Positions 25,137-36,145 of a DNA stretch of 64,000 nt are shown here, piece after piece. The stretch is taken from NCBI GenBank assembly GCA_945859605.1, contig OX243827.1:8264717-8328716 (forward strand), given 5' to 3'. This stretch comes from Lumbricus rubellus (lineage: Eukaryota > Annelida > Clitellata > Crassiclitellata > Lumbricidae). Numbering within the stretch: the stretch's first letter is position 1; every line of letters starts with the position of its first letter. Made by a program: the position numbers and the translations under genes. The notes below the pieces were generated by a model. The model saw only the letters and a list, made by a program, of their open reading frames with translations, made no database searches and had not been told where the DNA came from.

Positions 25137-25637
25137 GGTTCACACACACTCTTTTGTACTCGGAATGATGCTGTGTGTGTACAAGTCCAAGCTCTCAGAC
25201 CGCATGCAAAGAATGCACACAGGAAAAAACCTGCAGTATTGGTTCACACACACTATTTTGTACTCGGAATGATGCTGTGTGTGTACAAGTCCAAGCTCTC
25301 AGACCGCATGCAAAGAATGCACACAGGAAAAACCTGCAGTATTGGTTCACACACACTATTTTGTACTCGGAATGATGCTGTGTGTGTACAAGTCCAAGCT
25401 CTCAGACCGCATGCAAAGAATGCACACAGGAAAAACCTGCAGTATTGGTTCACACACACTATTTTGTACTCGGAATGATGCTGTGTGTGTACAAGTCCAA
25501 GCTCTCAGACCGCATGCAAAGAATGCACACAGGAAAAACCTGCAGTATTGGTTCACACACACTCGCCAAAATAGATTTTGCACTCGGAATGATGCAGTGT
25601 GTACTTAGGCCAAGCTCTCAGACTGCATGCAAATAGT
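25137..25637 (+). repeat. Tandem array of a 103-104 bp unit (~4.8 copies)
   Basis: GGTTCACACACAC starts recur at 25137, 25241, 25344, 25447 and 25550. The unit contains TACTCGGAATGATGC, AAGCTCTCAGACCGCATGC and CACACAGGAAAAACCTGC. Because 103 is not a multiple of three, successive units are read in different frames, which produces overlapping spurious frames of about 100 codons. Confidence 0.97.
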
Positions 25638-26183
25638 GTGCGAACACAGAAAACATACACACAGTCGCTAAATGGAAACAATTCTTCGACCCCAGATAGG
25701 CTAATTTTTTTCCCACCGTAATTAGGAATTTTAACAGATACAAATCAAAGACAAAAAATATCTAGCAACACCCAAATTATTCGATAAATCTGCACAAACG
25801 GCGAATTGTTTAGCTTGAAGCCAAAGACTGTCTGGCTCTCGGGTCTTATTGAAGATTGGCCTAAAGTTTTGAAATATCATTGCCAATTTTACTTCGTTCT
25901 TGACAATTTAACGTGGATTAAACTTAGGACACGATTCTTCCAATTTGCAAACCCATCGAAGCTTGCATTTTGTTTTTTTACTTAACAGAATGCAACCCAG
26001 AAAAACGACGCTACATAAATGCCGTTCGTTTAGGCTACTTCATGTTATCGTGCTTCGGCTAGCTGTTAAAAAATTCGCATAATTCAGGCAAACTATATTA
26101 ATGCATAGCTTTTTAAATATTATTTTTCCTACATTTAATTTCAGAATTAAATTTATCTTCAATTAATATTTCGTTGAGGGCTT

Positions 26184-26270
26184 GGTTAACACACACATTT
26201 TTGCACTCGGAATGGTGCTGTGTGTGTACAAGTTCAAGCTCTCAGACCGCATGCAAAGAATTCACACGCA
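26184..26270 (+). repeat. Detached diverged copy of the 103 bp unit
   Basis: GGTTAACACACACATTTTTGC...AAGCTCTCAGACCGCATGC matches the array at 25.1-25.6 kb but stands about 550 bases away. Confidence 0.9.
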
Positions 26271-26618
26271 GACTCTACATTGCAATGGTAAATTTGCTGC
26301 TATGTCAATTTACGTCTCTTTCGAGAACTAAAAACACACACTCACACACCGTTACCAAGCGTGCTCCTTATTTCCGCGCCCGCCTCTTAATACAGAATCC
26401 GAGAGCGTCCTCGGATTCACGCTCTCGCTTATGATGCAACGTATGTCATTGGTTATAATTAAAAAAGCAAGAAGTGTATGCTTTCAAATCGGCGATTGTG
26501 ATTGGCTACTCATCACTACGAACATTTTGATACATAGATCGACCTTCTAGCCCTACGGGATCCACGCGATCTCAGACTGCATGGGCACTATCAGGGCCTC
26601 GGATGTACATACGAGGCA

Positions 26619-26620
<2 letters not shown>

Positions 26621-26706
<86 letters not shown>
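26621..26706. repeat. (TG)n microsatellite
   Basis: About 43 perfect TG units just inside the right end of the 7.86 kb insertion. Confidence 0.97.
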
Positions 26707-26707
<1 letters not shown>

Positions 26708-26778
26708 ATCGACTAAATACGAAACATAAGCTAGCTAAGTTTTGCCCCCCCCTGGAAAAAACTGAAATGACGTCCCTG

Positions 26779-26961
26779 ACCACACCTAAAGTCTATTTTG
26801 TCTCTCTATGTGGAAGACATTCTGTTTTCTTGATCCGTCCTTTGCATTAATTTTATTGTCCTTTGAGTTTGTATGGCTAAGTCTCTGTGTTTTCGCTGCA
26901 AGTTTAGTTGCTAATTTAGACCGATCAATCTTAGATGAGACTTAAATTAGGGCTTAAAGTG
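26779..26961 (+). repeat. Repeat X, copy B, right part
   Basis: Resumes with ACCACACCTAAAGTC and matches 18105-18281 (TTGATCCGTCCTTTG, TGGCTAAGTCTCTGTG, AGACTTAAATTA). Confidence 0.85.
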
Positions 26962-27099
26962 TGGCTGGACGGTCATGGACGGTGTCCATGCACTTAATTC
27001 AAAATATGAACGCCGTCCTGACACTTATAATTGGCCAGCATAGCCTGGAAAGGTAAAAAGCGTCCATGCAGGCACTTATTTTCCACATGGTTTCCACTG
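26948..27099 (+). mobile_element. Partial hAT MITE (CAGGGCTTAAAGTG family)
   Basis: AGGGCTTAAAGTGTGGCTGG and following bases match 60545-60721, including GGTCATGGACGG and GGCCAGCA-GCCTGGAAAGG. The right end (CCACATGGTTTCCACTG) is diverged and the flanks do not form a duplication. Confidence 0.6.
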
Positions 27100-27189
27100 T
27101 ACAGTAAAGTTGTGTGTCTTTGACAGTAAGTTTGGAAATTTCATGCGTTTATCACAAACTTGCTATGCTTTAACATTGAACATCCATGC

Positions 27190-28156
27190 ACAGACAATAT
27201 GTAACTCACATTCACACGCTCGCACTCACACATATTCAAACACTCACACTCACACATGCATTATTACACCCAAACACACTCACACACATTCAAACATACA
27301 CACACACCCACAGACTTTCACACACTCACACACATCCACACTCACACTCAACCACACACACATACTCACACTCACTCACACACTCACGCGCACTCACACA
27401 CACTCTCACACACACTCACACACATTTACACACTCACACACTCACACACAAATAGCCTATATATTATTTAGAATTTAGTCCTCGGTTGCTTTTTTAAGAA
27501 CTAATTTCCAGAAACAATTTATGTCCAGAATCGGTGTCCAAATCTCCTCTCAGTCCATGCACGCAATCTAAGGTTTATCTTCTCCAACCCTCTCCCTTTC
27601 CTCCTCTCTCCAATCCCTCCTCCTCCTCCTCCTCCAGGTCCTCCTCCTCCTCCTCCAGGTCCTCCTCCTCCTTCAGTTCGTGTCCTCCTCCTCCTCCAGT
27701 TTCATCCTCTCTCCTCTTCCTCCTCCTCCTCCTCCTCCACGGTCTCCTCCTCCTCTTCCTCCTCCAGGGTCTCCTCCTCTTCCTCCTCCTCCTCCTCCTC
27801 CTCCTCCAGATCCTTCTCCTCCTCCAGTTCGTGTCCGCACACCCGCTGTCCACTTCCTTCGAACATCCATTAACGCATTAGCCGGATTAGCCTCGTCCGG
27901 ATGATGCGTCCCATCATTTCCGGTGCCCTGGAAATGAGTTTCCGGTGCGGCATCCACCACGGGGGACACCACCGACGGCCTTCGGGACGGGATTTCCCTT
28001 CAAGTCGCTCCCCCCCCCACTGGCCCATAACCAAACAAAACCAGAAGGACCTGGATAGAGCTTTGACGTTGGGGATCTACATGATGGCGGAAGCTAGCAT
28101 GCGGACGATGAGGCCGGCGACATGCACACACATACACCCACACACACACACACACC

Positions 28157-28190
<34 letters not shown>

Positions 28191-28280
28191 CACACACGAC
28201 ACACACAACACACACACCCACACATACACACACAACCACACCCACACACACACATACACCCCCACACACACAGACGTCCA
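27190..28280. repeat. Microsatellite cluster: (CACACT)n, (CTC)n, (AC)n
   Basis: CACACT/CACA units at 27205-27450, CTC units at 27620-27835 and CACACCC/CACA units at 28120-28275. The stretch between them (27840-28110) shows no recognisable gene. Confidence 0.92.
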
Positions 28281-28430
28281 AAGCTGTTAAGACATCTTGC
28301 GAAGTAGGATTGGACGTGAATTCTTCTGTAGCTCAATTATGAACAGACACCCAGAAACTCAAAATTATATTAAATACGCATTGCAGTCTACCGTCATACT
28401 TTTACTATCATAAGTTCATAATAAAAATGT

Positions 28431-29064
28431 GGGGCGCGGTGGTGTAGTGGGTATGTTCGTTATCTTGCAGCCGAAGGGTTGCAGGTTCAAATCATAGATG
28501 TAAAAAACGATGGAAACGGAATAAAAAAACCGAAAAAACGTCGTTTTATTCGAAAAAATAAAAAACGGAAAAAAACGACAAAAAAACGGAAACGGAAAAT
28601 AATTTGCCGTTTTACATCTTAAACTGCATTTCAGACATAAAACCCTTGTTTACTTTCCACATGTATCTCTTAAATGATGACGTTAAATAATTAAAAAATG
28701 ACATCAGTTATCTGAAACCTTGAGATTGGGCTGAAAACGTAAGGAATATCAGGAAAAAATAAAATTTTGGAAAATAATAAGAGGCAGAGAAGAAATAAAT
28801 AGCGTTATATAAAAAATAAAAAACGGAATAAAACGATGGAAAAAATAAAAAACGAAAAAAAACACGTTTTTTGGGAGCGAATAAAAAACGAAAAAAACGT
28901 TTTAAACAACTATGGTTCAAATCTACCTCAAGTCGCCGCGTAGCAAATCCTTCACTCGCAATTGCTCAGCGCTTCGGCGTGAAACTCCGATGTAGTGTCC
29001 GCTCTATAGTCGGGAGCGCCTATGAGTAGAGAGCTTGAAGGGGCGCTATAACAAGTGCACATAC
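28431..29064 (+). repeat. tRNA-derived SINE, family A, split by an insertion
   Basis: The head GGGGCGCGGTGGTGTAGTGG to GGTTCAAAT lies at 28431-28492. The body CTACCTCAAGTCGCCGCG to ACAAGTGCACATAC lies at 28921-29064. The break falls inside the B box, where a hAT element sits (28493-28914). Confidence 0.9.
28493..28914. mobile_element. hAT-like element inserted in a SINE B box
   Basis: Ends CATAGATGTAAAAAACG and CGTTTTAAACAACTATG are imperfect inverted repeats. GTTCAAAT is present on both sides (28485-28492 and 28915-28922), a perfect 8 bp duplication of SINE sequence. The interior is A-rich with many AAAAACGGA and CGTTTT segments and no transposase. Confidence 0.85.
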
Positions 29065-29675
29065 AAACAAGCAATGAACATAAAAACGTAGGCTATAATA
29101 ATAGATGATTGTAGTTTATTTATTGTCTCTATGGTTTGAGATGCGCATGTGGTGTAATAATTAATCGTTCACACTGACTGTGTGCACTGTCGGTGGAAAG
29201 ATGAAACGGTGAGGGAGAGGACTGGCCACCTGCCCTAACATGCCGAGGCTAAGAAAAAGAAGTCGCAAGCACATGCATAGGCTATATGTACATACACGCA
29301 TACATAATAAGAAATACATGTTACACTGTATACATATACACAATTATTTATAGACTACACGCTCACAATCATAACATCGTGTCATCATATTATGCAGAAT
29401 CTATTTTCTATCCTTTTGGTCGTGTCTCATAATTATGATGATGATGTTGTTGTTCTGGAGTTGATGTCTTTTTTAGTCCTTTGTCTGATTTCCTTCTGTC
29501 GTCTGTGTTGCTGAAGCCAAAGGAGTTCGTCCGAAAATAGAGAGAGGGAAATTGTAATTAGAATTGGAAATACATGTATTAATTATCGACAATCTCTGCC
29601 CAGGGCAGCGCACAGACACTCTATCTATATTCGTTTTTCTTTAGGTCAGAATGAATAGACGAGTTCCTGCCTCTC
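29065..29675. other. No gene recognised
   Basis: No supportable exon, RNA gene or repeat beyond short AT-rich tracts. Confidence 0.45.
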
Positions 29676-29965
29676 TTACATCAATCCATCCATCCATCCA
29701 TCCACCCATCCATCCATCCATCTATCCATCCACCCATCCATCCATCCATCTATCCATCCATCCATCTATCCACCCATTCATCTCATCCATGCATTCCATG
29801 CATCCTATCATCCATCAATCCATTCATTCATCTACCAATCCTTCCACTGATCATCCATTAATCCATATAAAGCCAGTCATTTACACTCTCATCCAATCAT
29901 CTCTCCATCCAACCCATCCATCAATCCATCCATCCATTAATGTATACCCATTACATCGTTCATCT
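29676..29965. repeat. Degenerate (ATCC)n array
   Basis: CATCCATCTATC units with interruptions. Confidence 0.92.
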
Positions 29966-30127
29966 GTCCCATCTCCATCACTCTCTCCAGCTCTCTGTGT
30001 GAGTTTGACTCTTAATTTTATTTTTATTTCCCCTTTTGTCTATCTTTCGCTCGAGTAAATTGAATAAATTATAATCAATGTGCATATTCCTTTCTGTCAA
30101 TTTGTCTTTGACCCTCTCTGATAATAA

Positions 30128-30195
30128 TGTCTCTCTGTCTCTCTGTCTCTGTCTCTCTGTCTTTCTGTCTCTCTGTCTCTCTGTCTCTCTGTCTC

Positions 30196-30254
<59 letters not shown>

Positions 30255-30275
30255 GTCTGTCTGTCTGTCTCTCTG
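30128..30275. repeat. (CTCTGT)n / (CTGT)n microsatellite
   Basis: CTCTGT units pass into a perfect CTGT run. Confidence 0.95.
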
Positions 30276-30359
30276 ATAATATGTCTATCTCTCTTTGTCT
30301 TTTCTCTATACATCTTTAAGATAACTTTGTTTCTCAATTACGTACATAAATTATGAAAG

Positions 30360-31000
30360 AGAATCATTATTTTTATGTTGCGCGTATGTCAGCAAGTACT
30401 TTCTTTGAGTCTTAATAACAAAGCACAAGTCTTAACGTCTTAGCGGCGATTGTTTGGAGTTTTTTGGTCGTCCACGAAATCATTTATTCAGAGCATCAAT
30501 GTAGCGAGGCTTTTCATCGACTCAATTCCCATCAGCGCAACTCGGCAGAGAACTAAGTGTCCGATAAAGACGAAATTTATTGGTCCAGAGAGATTTAAAT
30601 TGACTTTGCACACAACAAATGTTACAGCCAATCGGGATACAAAGGGGTTACCAAATTAGGGTTTAAACCAATTTATCTTAGAAATAATATCACGGCACCC
30701 AAAAAACATGTACATGCAACTAAAATTCATTGTTTTTCAATGTGAATTAGAAAACAGCGGAACCAAGAATATGAAGCATAATGCGCACTCACGCAGACAT
30801 AGTAACAAAAACATAAGCAATAAAACTAATACAAACTAATAGTGTCCAATTTAACTAGACACATATCACCACATTAACATGACAGTAAAATATATGAGAG
30901 GAGCTGCAAATGTTATATATATTTGTTGATTGGAACATACTTATGACAGCAGCAAGTTACATGTAGACAGGAAATTGACAAATTGAACAGTATAATGTTT
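30360..31000. other. No gene recognised
   Basis: Unique-looking AT-rich DNA with a 69-codon frame (30450-30659). It has no family resemblance, no obvious splice sites and weak coding bias. I do not call it a gene. Confidence 0.45.
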
Positions 31001-31210
31001 GTATGTGCACTTTTTATAGCGCCCTTCAAGCTCTGCTACTCAGAGGCGCTCCCGAATGCAGAGCGGACACTGCATCGGAATTTCACGCCGAAGCGCTGAG
31101 CAATTGCAAGTGAAGGACTTACCCAAGGTCCTTACGCGGCGAAGTGGATTCGAACCTCGAACCTTCCAACTCCAAGGCAACGACTCCACCACTACACCAC
31201 CGAACCCCAC
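31001..31210 (-). repeat. tRNA-derived SINE, family A
   Basis: Minus-strand copy with B box GGTTCGAATCC and the standard body. The head is GGGGTTCGGTGGTGTAGTGG. Confidence 0.9.
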
Positions 31211-31500
31211 ATTATAAGTCTAATATATAATATGCTCAAAGAATTGGTTTAGCGTTCTAACTATTACCTGAACGTGCTCAGATTATTGTGCAAGGCTATT
31301 GTTGCATTGATGACAAGACCTAATCATGACGAAACTGATATGCCATCAATGCCCCATCATTCTACTCAGCGCAATAATTTGTCAAATTATTTTCTCGCGC
31401 AACTTCGCAACGTCCACGACTAATAGGCCTATACAGCTCTCGTTTTGGAAATCATCCTAAATGTGTCTCAGATTCATTATAAAGAATAATTGTGCAACTA

Positions 31501-31598
31501 ATGCTGCTGCTGCTGCTACTGCTGCTGCTGCTACTGCTACTGCTGCTGCTGCTACTGCTGCTGCTGCTACTGCTACTGCTGCTGCTGCTGCTGCTGCT
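31501..31598. repeat. (CTG)n trinucleotide repeat with CTA interruptions
   Basis: CTGCTGCTACTGCTG pattern for about 98 bases. The poly-serine frame on the minus strand is not accepted as a gene. Confidence 0.95.
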
Positions 31599-32337
31599 TT
31601 TAAGAAAAAAGTATAATACCGGATAATTGGACTTGACGAGCATCATTTTTCTCTACATCGACTAATGCGCTGTACTTTTTTAAAACCTGTCGCGAATTTG
31701 ATAATCGCCTGCATGCTATTTTCGAATCCAATTACTATGACGTAGCAGGTGGTTTTAATAGCGTCTCTGCGGTCTGTCCAACTCCCACCCACCCCACCTT
31801 CACCAACCCCTACCCCCCCCCCCCCCCCGGGTGCGGGTAATGCCGGTCGGATAAAATGAATGCGTGATTAACTTAGCAGGTCGTTAGCAGGTAGCTGTAG
31901 GGATTCGAGATTTAATAAAGCATAGGAAGAGAAAAAGCACAACATCGAGAAGAGTGGCGTCGTTGGGCATCTGGACCTGCCGAGAAGCAGCAAATCTACA
32001 TGTAAAAAAGCATAGGAAGAGATAAGCTTAGGCCTTTAGAGAGAGTGTCAGAGACAGTTTTTGAAGCGCCATGTAATGACATAGCATGATAGCTGCGCAA
32101 GGGCGCTATAGAAATTGCCGTTTTTTATCATCATTATTGGTCGATGTGACGATCATAGCGCCATCTATCTGTTGATGACCTTGAGACTAAGATCTATATA
32201 TATAATTATATAGATATATATCATATATCCAAGACAGTTAAAGACTGATAGGATTGTCCTTTATTCCGCAGAATAGACGCAGAAACACGACTCCTATATA
32301 TATCAGTTTCCCAACATGCCTATAATAATAATTATAC

Positions 32338-32707
32338 CAGGCTTTTATTTAACGTGCAGCTCTACACAAAATGTGCAGTTCTAAATGGATTCGTGCAGTT
32401 GCACAAACCCTTCTTTGCAGCTAAAACTAGCAAAAAGGCCATTGTCATCTGATTGGAAATAATTATTTACATGGGCGGAGTTTGGTTTCCGTTCTTGGAG
32501 GGGCTAATGCCTTCTTAGGGGTGGGGGGGCTAAGCCCGGAAAAAGATATCATTTTCATGGTAAAAAAAGCTGAATTTGGGCCTTCTTGGGGGGGGGGCTT
32601 AGCTCCCCCTAGCCCCTGATGAACTCCGCCCATGATTATTTACTATGGAGGATGAGAAGGAAAAGAAGGAATTGTGCAGTTCTAAAAATTCCTTAAAGGA
32701 AGCCCTG
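32338..32707. mobile_element. hAT element (CAGGSCTT family), host of a nested hAT
   Basis: Ends CAGGCTTTTATTTAA and CCTTAAAGGAAGCCCTG are inverted. Both flanks are AATTATAC (32330-32337 and 32708-32715). The interior repeats GTGCAGTTCTA and TGTGCAGTTGCAC-like segments, which recur at 39035, 51320 and 63040. It is interrupted by the element at 32470. Confidence 0.85.
32470..32634. mobile_element. Nested hAT MITE (CATGGGCGGAGTT family)
   Basis: CATGGGCGGAGTTTGG and AACTCCGCCCATG are inverted ends. ATTATTTA is duplicated on both sides (32462-32469 and 32635-32642). The interior has TTTTCATGGTAAAAAAAGC and poly-G. The same family recurs at 62629. Confidence 0.9.
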
Positions 32708-32879
32708 AATTATACCATTGTCCTTTATGACTTCAAGGTCATCCTGCATCGTCCACTGTGCATGCTGAATATACTCTTTCTACTGAAGCTGAAGCTACAG
32801 GTTTGATAAATATTTTCTCAAAAGGAGGTGCGAAAAGTTCAAAAGTGAGGACATGTCCACAAAAGGGTGAGTAAATGAT

Positions 32880-33153
32880 ATCGATATCAAGACTGATATC
32901 GAAACGTTAGATTTCCATGACTGAAAACACGAGATTGAGACATTAAAAAAACCTATATCGAGATATCTCGATATCAAGATTGAATATCGATACACTTAAT
33001 CTTGGTCTCGAGACGTCTCGTATACATGGCATGGTTACATGGTATGGTATGGTATGGTATGACATGGCATGGTATCATTGGTATACGGTGTGGCATGGTA
33101 TGGCATGGCATGGTATGGTGTGCTAGGGTGTCGCATAATATAGTAGGTAGACT

Positions 33154-33185
<32 letters not shown>
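32880..33185. repeat. GATATCGA-rich, (ATGGT)n and (TA)n stretch
   Basis: Several ATATCGA/TCGATAT palindromic units (32880-32995), then ATGGTATGGTATG pentamers (33025-33120), then a TA run (about 33158-33187). Confidence 0.85.
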
Positions 33186-33192
<7 letters not shown>

Positions 33193-33449
33193 CAATCTCG
33201 AGACCATGCATCTCGGGAAAACAAGCTAGGCTATAGAATCAATGCAACTAATAATACTAGTTACTGTAACTCTAATTCTAATCATCCTTTCTGCTTTTGC
33301 TGTCATTAGGTTGCGTTTGGATGTCTTAGGATATAAACGCCACTACATCCAGAACCACAGAGTAGACAAAATGATTGACTCTGTCATCACTCCCTTAATC
33401 TGATTGTTTCAATCGCATATATATACGAATGGACAGAATAACGGACACA

Positions 33450-33565
33450 ATGACAGACAGAGAGACACCGAGACAGAGACAGCGAGACAGAGACAGAGAG
33501 ACAGAGACAGCGAGACAGAGACAGAGACAGCGAGACAGAGACAGAGACAGCGAGACAGAGACAGC
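33450..33565. repeat. (GAGACA)n repeat
   Basis: AGAGACAGCGAGACAGAG units in tandem. Confidence 0.95.
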
Positions 33566-34119
33566 GCCGAAGAAGCAGCAACTAGAGAGAGGCACACACA
33601 ATTAAGAAAGAAGAGATACAGACAAACAGACTAAGGCAGCATCATACCAATAGCCAAACAGCGAGCAATATAACCACACAGACACACCATAGGGCATAAA
33701 ATAGGAAAAAGAGTGATATCACACCACGACAAGGAGAAACGCAACGGCATTAAAAAAAGACCACAAAATATACAGCTCGAATTATTTCCTGCAATTACGG
33801 CGCGCTGCGTCCATAATTCCAAGTCGTCGCCCGCGGTGCTCGATACGCAATTAAGCGCACACTGCGCTGCTACATAGGAACCTGACACGCCTTCCATCAG
33901 TGCCATAATATCAGTACTTAGGCTTCTTTATCGCACTTTCAGGTCGGCTTCTACATTGGGCAAATCGAAATCAAATGAAACTGTAATGCATCGAAATCCG
34001 CCGGGCATTTTCCTCGCCACTGAGCCGGTAGAGACGTTCCGCTGCAGTCTGGTAATGCGTAGAGATGGCGTAAATGATGAATGGCTGGAGCTGAGGACTT
34101 GTGCCATGGGCGCTCTCTG

Positions 34120-34249
34120 TCTGTCTGTCTGTGTCTCTCTGTAACTCTGTCTTTTTGTCTATCTCTTTGTATGTCTGTCTGTCTCCTTGTCTTTCTGTCT
34201 GTTTCTTTGTCTGTCTGTTTGTCTGTCTGTCTATTTTTCTGTCTGTCTC

Positions 34250-34294
<45 letters not shown>

Positions 34295-34525
34295 GTAACT
34301 CTGTCACTTTGTCTGTATCTTTGTCTCTGTCTCGCTGTCTCTGTCTCGCTGTCTTTGTCTCGCTGTCTCTGTCTCTGTGTCTCTTTGTCTTCTTGTCTTT
34401 CTGTCTGTCTCTGTCTGTCTCTTTGTCTGCCTATTCGTCCATCCTTCCGTCTGTCCGTTCGTCCGTCCGCCAGCCTGTCTGTCTGTCTGTCTGCCTGTCT
34501 GCCTGTCTGTCTGTCTGTCTCTCGT
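34120..34525. repeat. (CTGT)n / (CTCTGT)n microsatellite
   Basis: About 400 bases of CTGT-type units with TTTGT and CTCGCTGT variants. Confidence 0.95.
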
Positions 34526-35127
34526 CTTTTCCTGATCAGTTTCAACACTTCAAGATTAAAATCCATCACAGTCATTAGCATCAGATGGATGACGCAAAAT
34601 AACAATTTCGGATTGGGCTTGTTAGTATAGGTTGCCAAGGTGACAACGGAGTCTCTCTCTATAGACATGGGTTTCATGGAACGGGTTATCTAGAAGAGCG
34701 AGTCGCTTGGTTTAGGTATACAGTGGTTCGACGGTTCACATAGATCTAATCTAATCAAGGCTTCTGACGCTATCAGGTCTGGTTGATGAACTTGATGATT
34801 GTAGTGACAGATACCAGTATACAGTGATATTTTGAAAATAGTTACTGAAATAATTTATGCAGACATATGACCTTAATTGAAAGAATTCGGTTACATCAAA
34901 GACAGCAGCATCGCTGATGGCTAGTGATGGTAGCACTATTATTGTCGAGTCAAAACCAATACCTATAATTATATCAGTAGTGGTGGTACACCAATGATGG
35001 ACGTATCTTAGAATGGTAGCATCAGTGGTTTCATTCATCAATGGGAATGGTGTTTAATAGTTATACCATCATTGCTTCAACGTTGTGACACATTTCTTGA
35101 ATACACATGGCCACAGTGTGCAATACT

Positions 35128-35349
35128 GGGGCGCGGTGGTGTAGTGGTGGCGTCGTTGCCTTGGAGCCGAAAGGTTCGAGGCTCGAATCCACCTCGACGC
35201 GTAACTCGCGGCGTAAGGACCTTGGGCAAGTCCTTCACTCACAATTGTTCAGCGCTTCGGCGTGAAACTCCGGTGCAGTGTCCGCTCTTCATTCGGGAGC
35301 GCCTCTGAGTAGCGAGAGCTTGAAGGGGCGCTATAACAAGTGCACATAC
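35128..35349 (+). repeat. tRNA-derived SINE, family A
   Basis: Complete order: GGGGCGCGGTGGTGTAGTGG, B box GGCTCGAATCC (one change from consensus), CAATTGTTCAGCGCTTCGG core and GGGGCGCTATAACAAGTGCA end. Confidence 0.92.
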
Positions 35350-35962
35350 AAGCAAGGCAACAAGTTTCCAGTCTTTTGACTGTTTAGAAACGTCAGTTGA
35401 TACATATAGGTAACTAAGAACGGGAGACAACGACGTGTGGCAACAACAGACTGTCTTCATGATTTAGTCATACGATCGTCACCTGCATGACGATGATGAC
35501 GTGTCTGTTCGATCGGATTCGGTCTCCGTAGGATTTGTTACATGAGCCGAATTATATGACGACCGATTGTCAAAGCAGAGAGCGGGAAACCTGCGTAGAG
35601 ATATCGTCTGACAGCACTAAGCCCAGAAAGTAGTCCCTTAGGCTTAAGACAGCCATGAATATTCATGAAGTGTTTGCGGTTTCGTTTTCTTAGCCTCGGC
35701 ATTGAGGATGGATAGGGAGTCCTCTTCCTTGCCGTCTCGTCTTCCCACCGACAGTTGAAGTCGAGTTGGCAGGAGGCACGGAAGTAGAGGCAGAGATCTT
35801 GAAATGAATTTCCGTTATAATAGCGAGGGATAATTATGGCAGTCTACTTTATCATGCTAACCACTGCGATGCCGTGAACTAAACTTTACGAACATGTCTA
35901 GTCACAGGTTTCTATTCCCATCCTAAACAACCGGGCTCAATCAGTCTTCTTCCTCCATTCAT

Positions 35963-36055
35963 TTACTCATTCATTCATTCATTCCGAAAACTTATATAGC
36001 GCCCCTTCAAGAAGCCTACTCAGATGCGCTCCCAGCCCAGCGAACATCCTGGACC
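35963..36055 (-). repeat. SINE family C fragment with (ATTC)n
   Basis: (ATTC)n, then AACTTATATAGCGCCCCTTC and GATGCGCTCCCAGCCC: the shared SINE 3' core in minus orientation with a GAAT-type tail. Confidence 0.75.
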
Positions 36056-36145
36056 GCCCTTCCCCTACTCAGCAGGCCTTCTCTGCCTCCCGACGTGAGC
36101 TGTTGCTCATTTCTGATTTCCCTTGTTTTCACTGGACACAATATA

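Larger units (their letters stand above)
18916..26778. mobile_element. 7.86 kb hAT-like insertion splitting repeat X copy B
   Basis: Left end CAGGCACGTCATTT and right end AAATGACGTCCCTG are inverted repeats (13 of 14), followed inward by a shared CAGGGGGGGGCA block. The 8 bp ACCACACC stands on both sides (18908-18915 and 26779-26786). The host repeat resumes exactly where it stopped, as copy A shows by being continuous through ACCACACC. This is strong evidence for one insertion with hAT-type target duplication. The interior holds a nested hAT (19662-20575), AC/TG runs, copies of a GCTCTCGGATT motif in both orientations (21254, 21460, 26394), a short putative exon (22457-22674), a 275 bp tandem array and a 103 bp tandem array. 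No hAT transposase was recognised, so it would have needed an enzyme from elsewhere or has lost its own. It is much longer than the roughly 2.5-5 kb usual for hAT elements. Confidence 0.75.

Noticed and set aside
25173..25636. Overlapping frames with HTGK/MHTGKTC motifs resembling C2H2 zinc-finger linkers
   Set aside because: The motif comes from the 103 bp tandem unit, which changes frame every repeat. No C-x2-C...H-x3-H spacing is present.
23350..25637. CRISPR-like direct repeats
   Set aside because: Eukaryotic context. The units are head-to-tail without unique spacers.
31452..31646. Poly-Ser frame across (CTG)n
   Set aside because: A trinucleotide repeat with no conserved flanks. A poly-Gln or poly-Ser host exon could not be supported.
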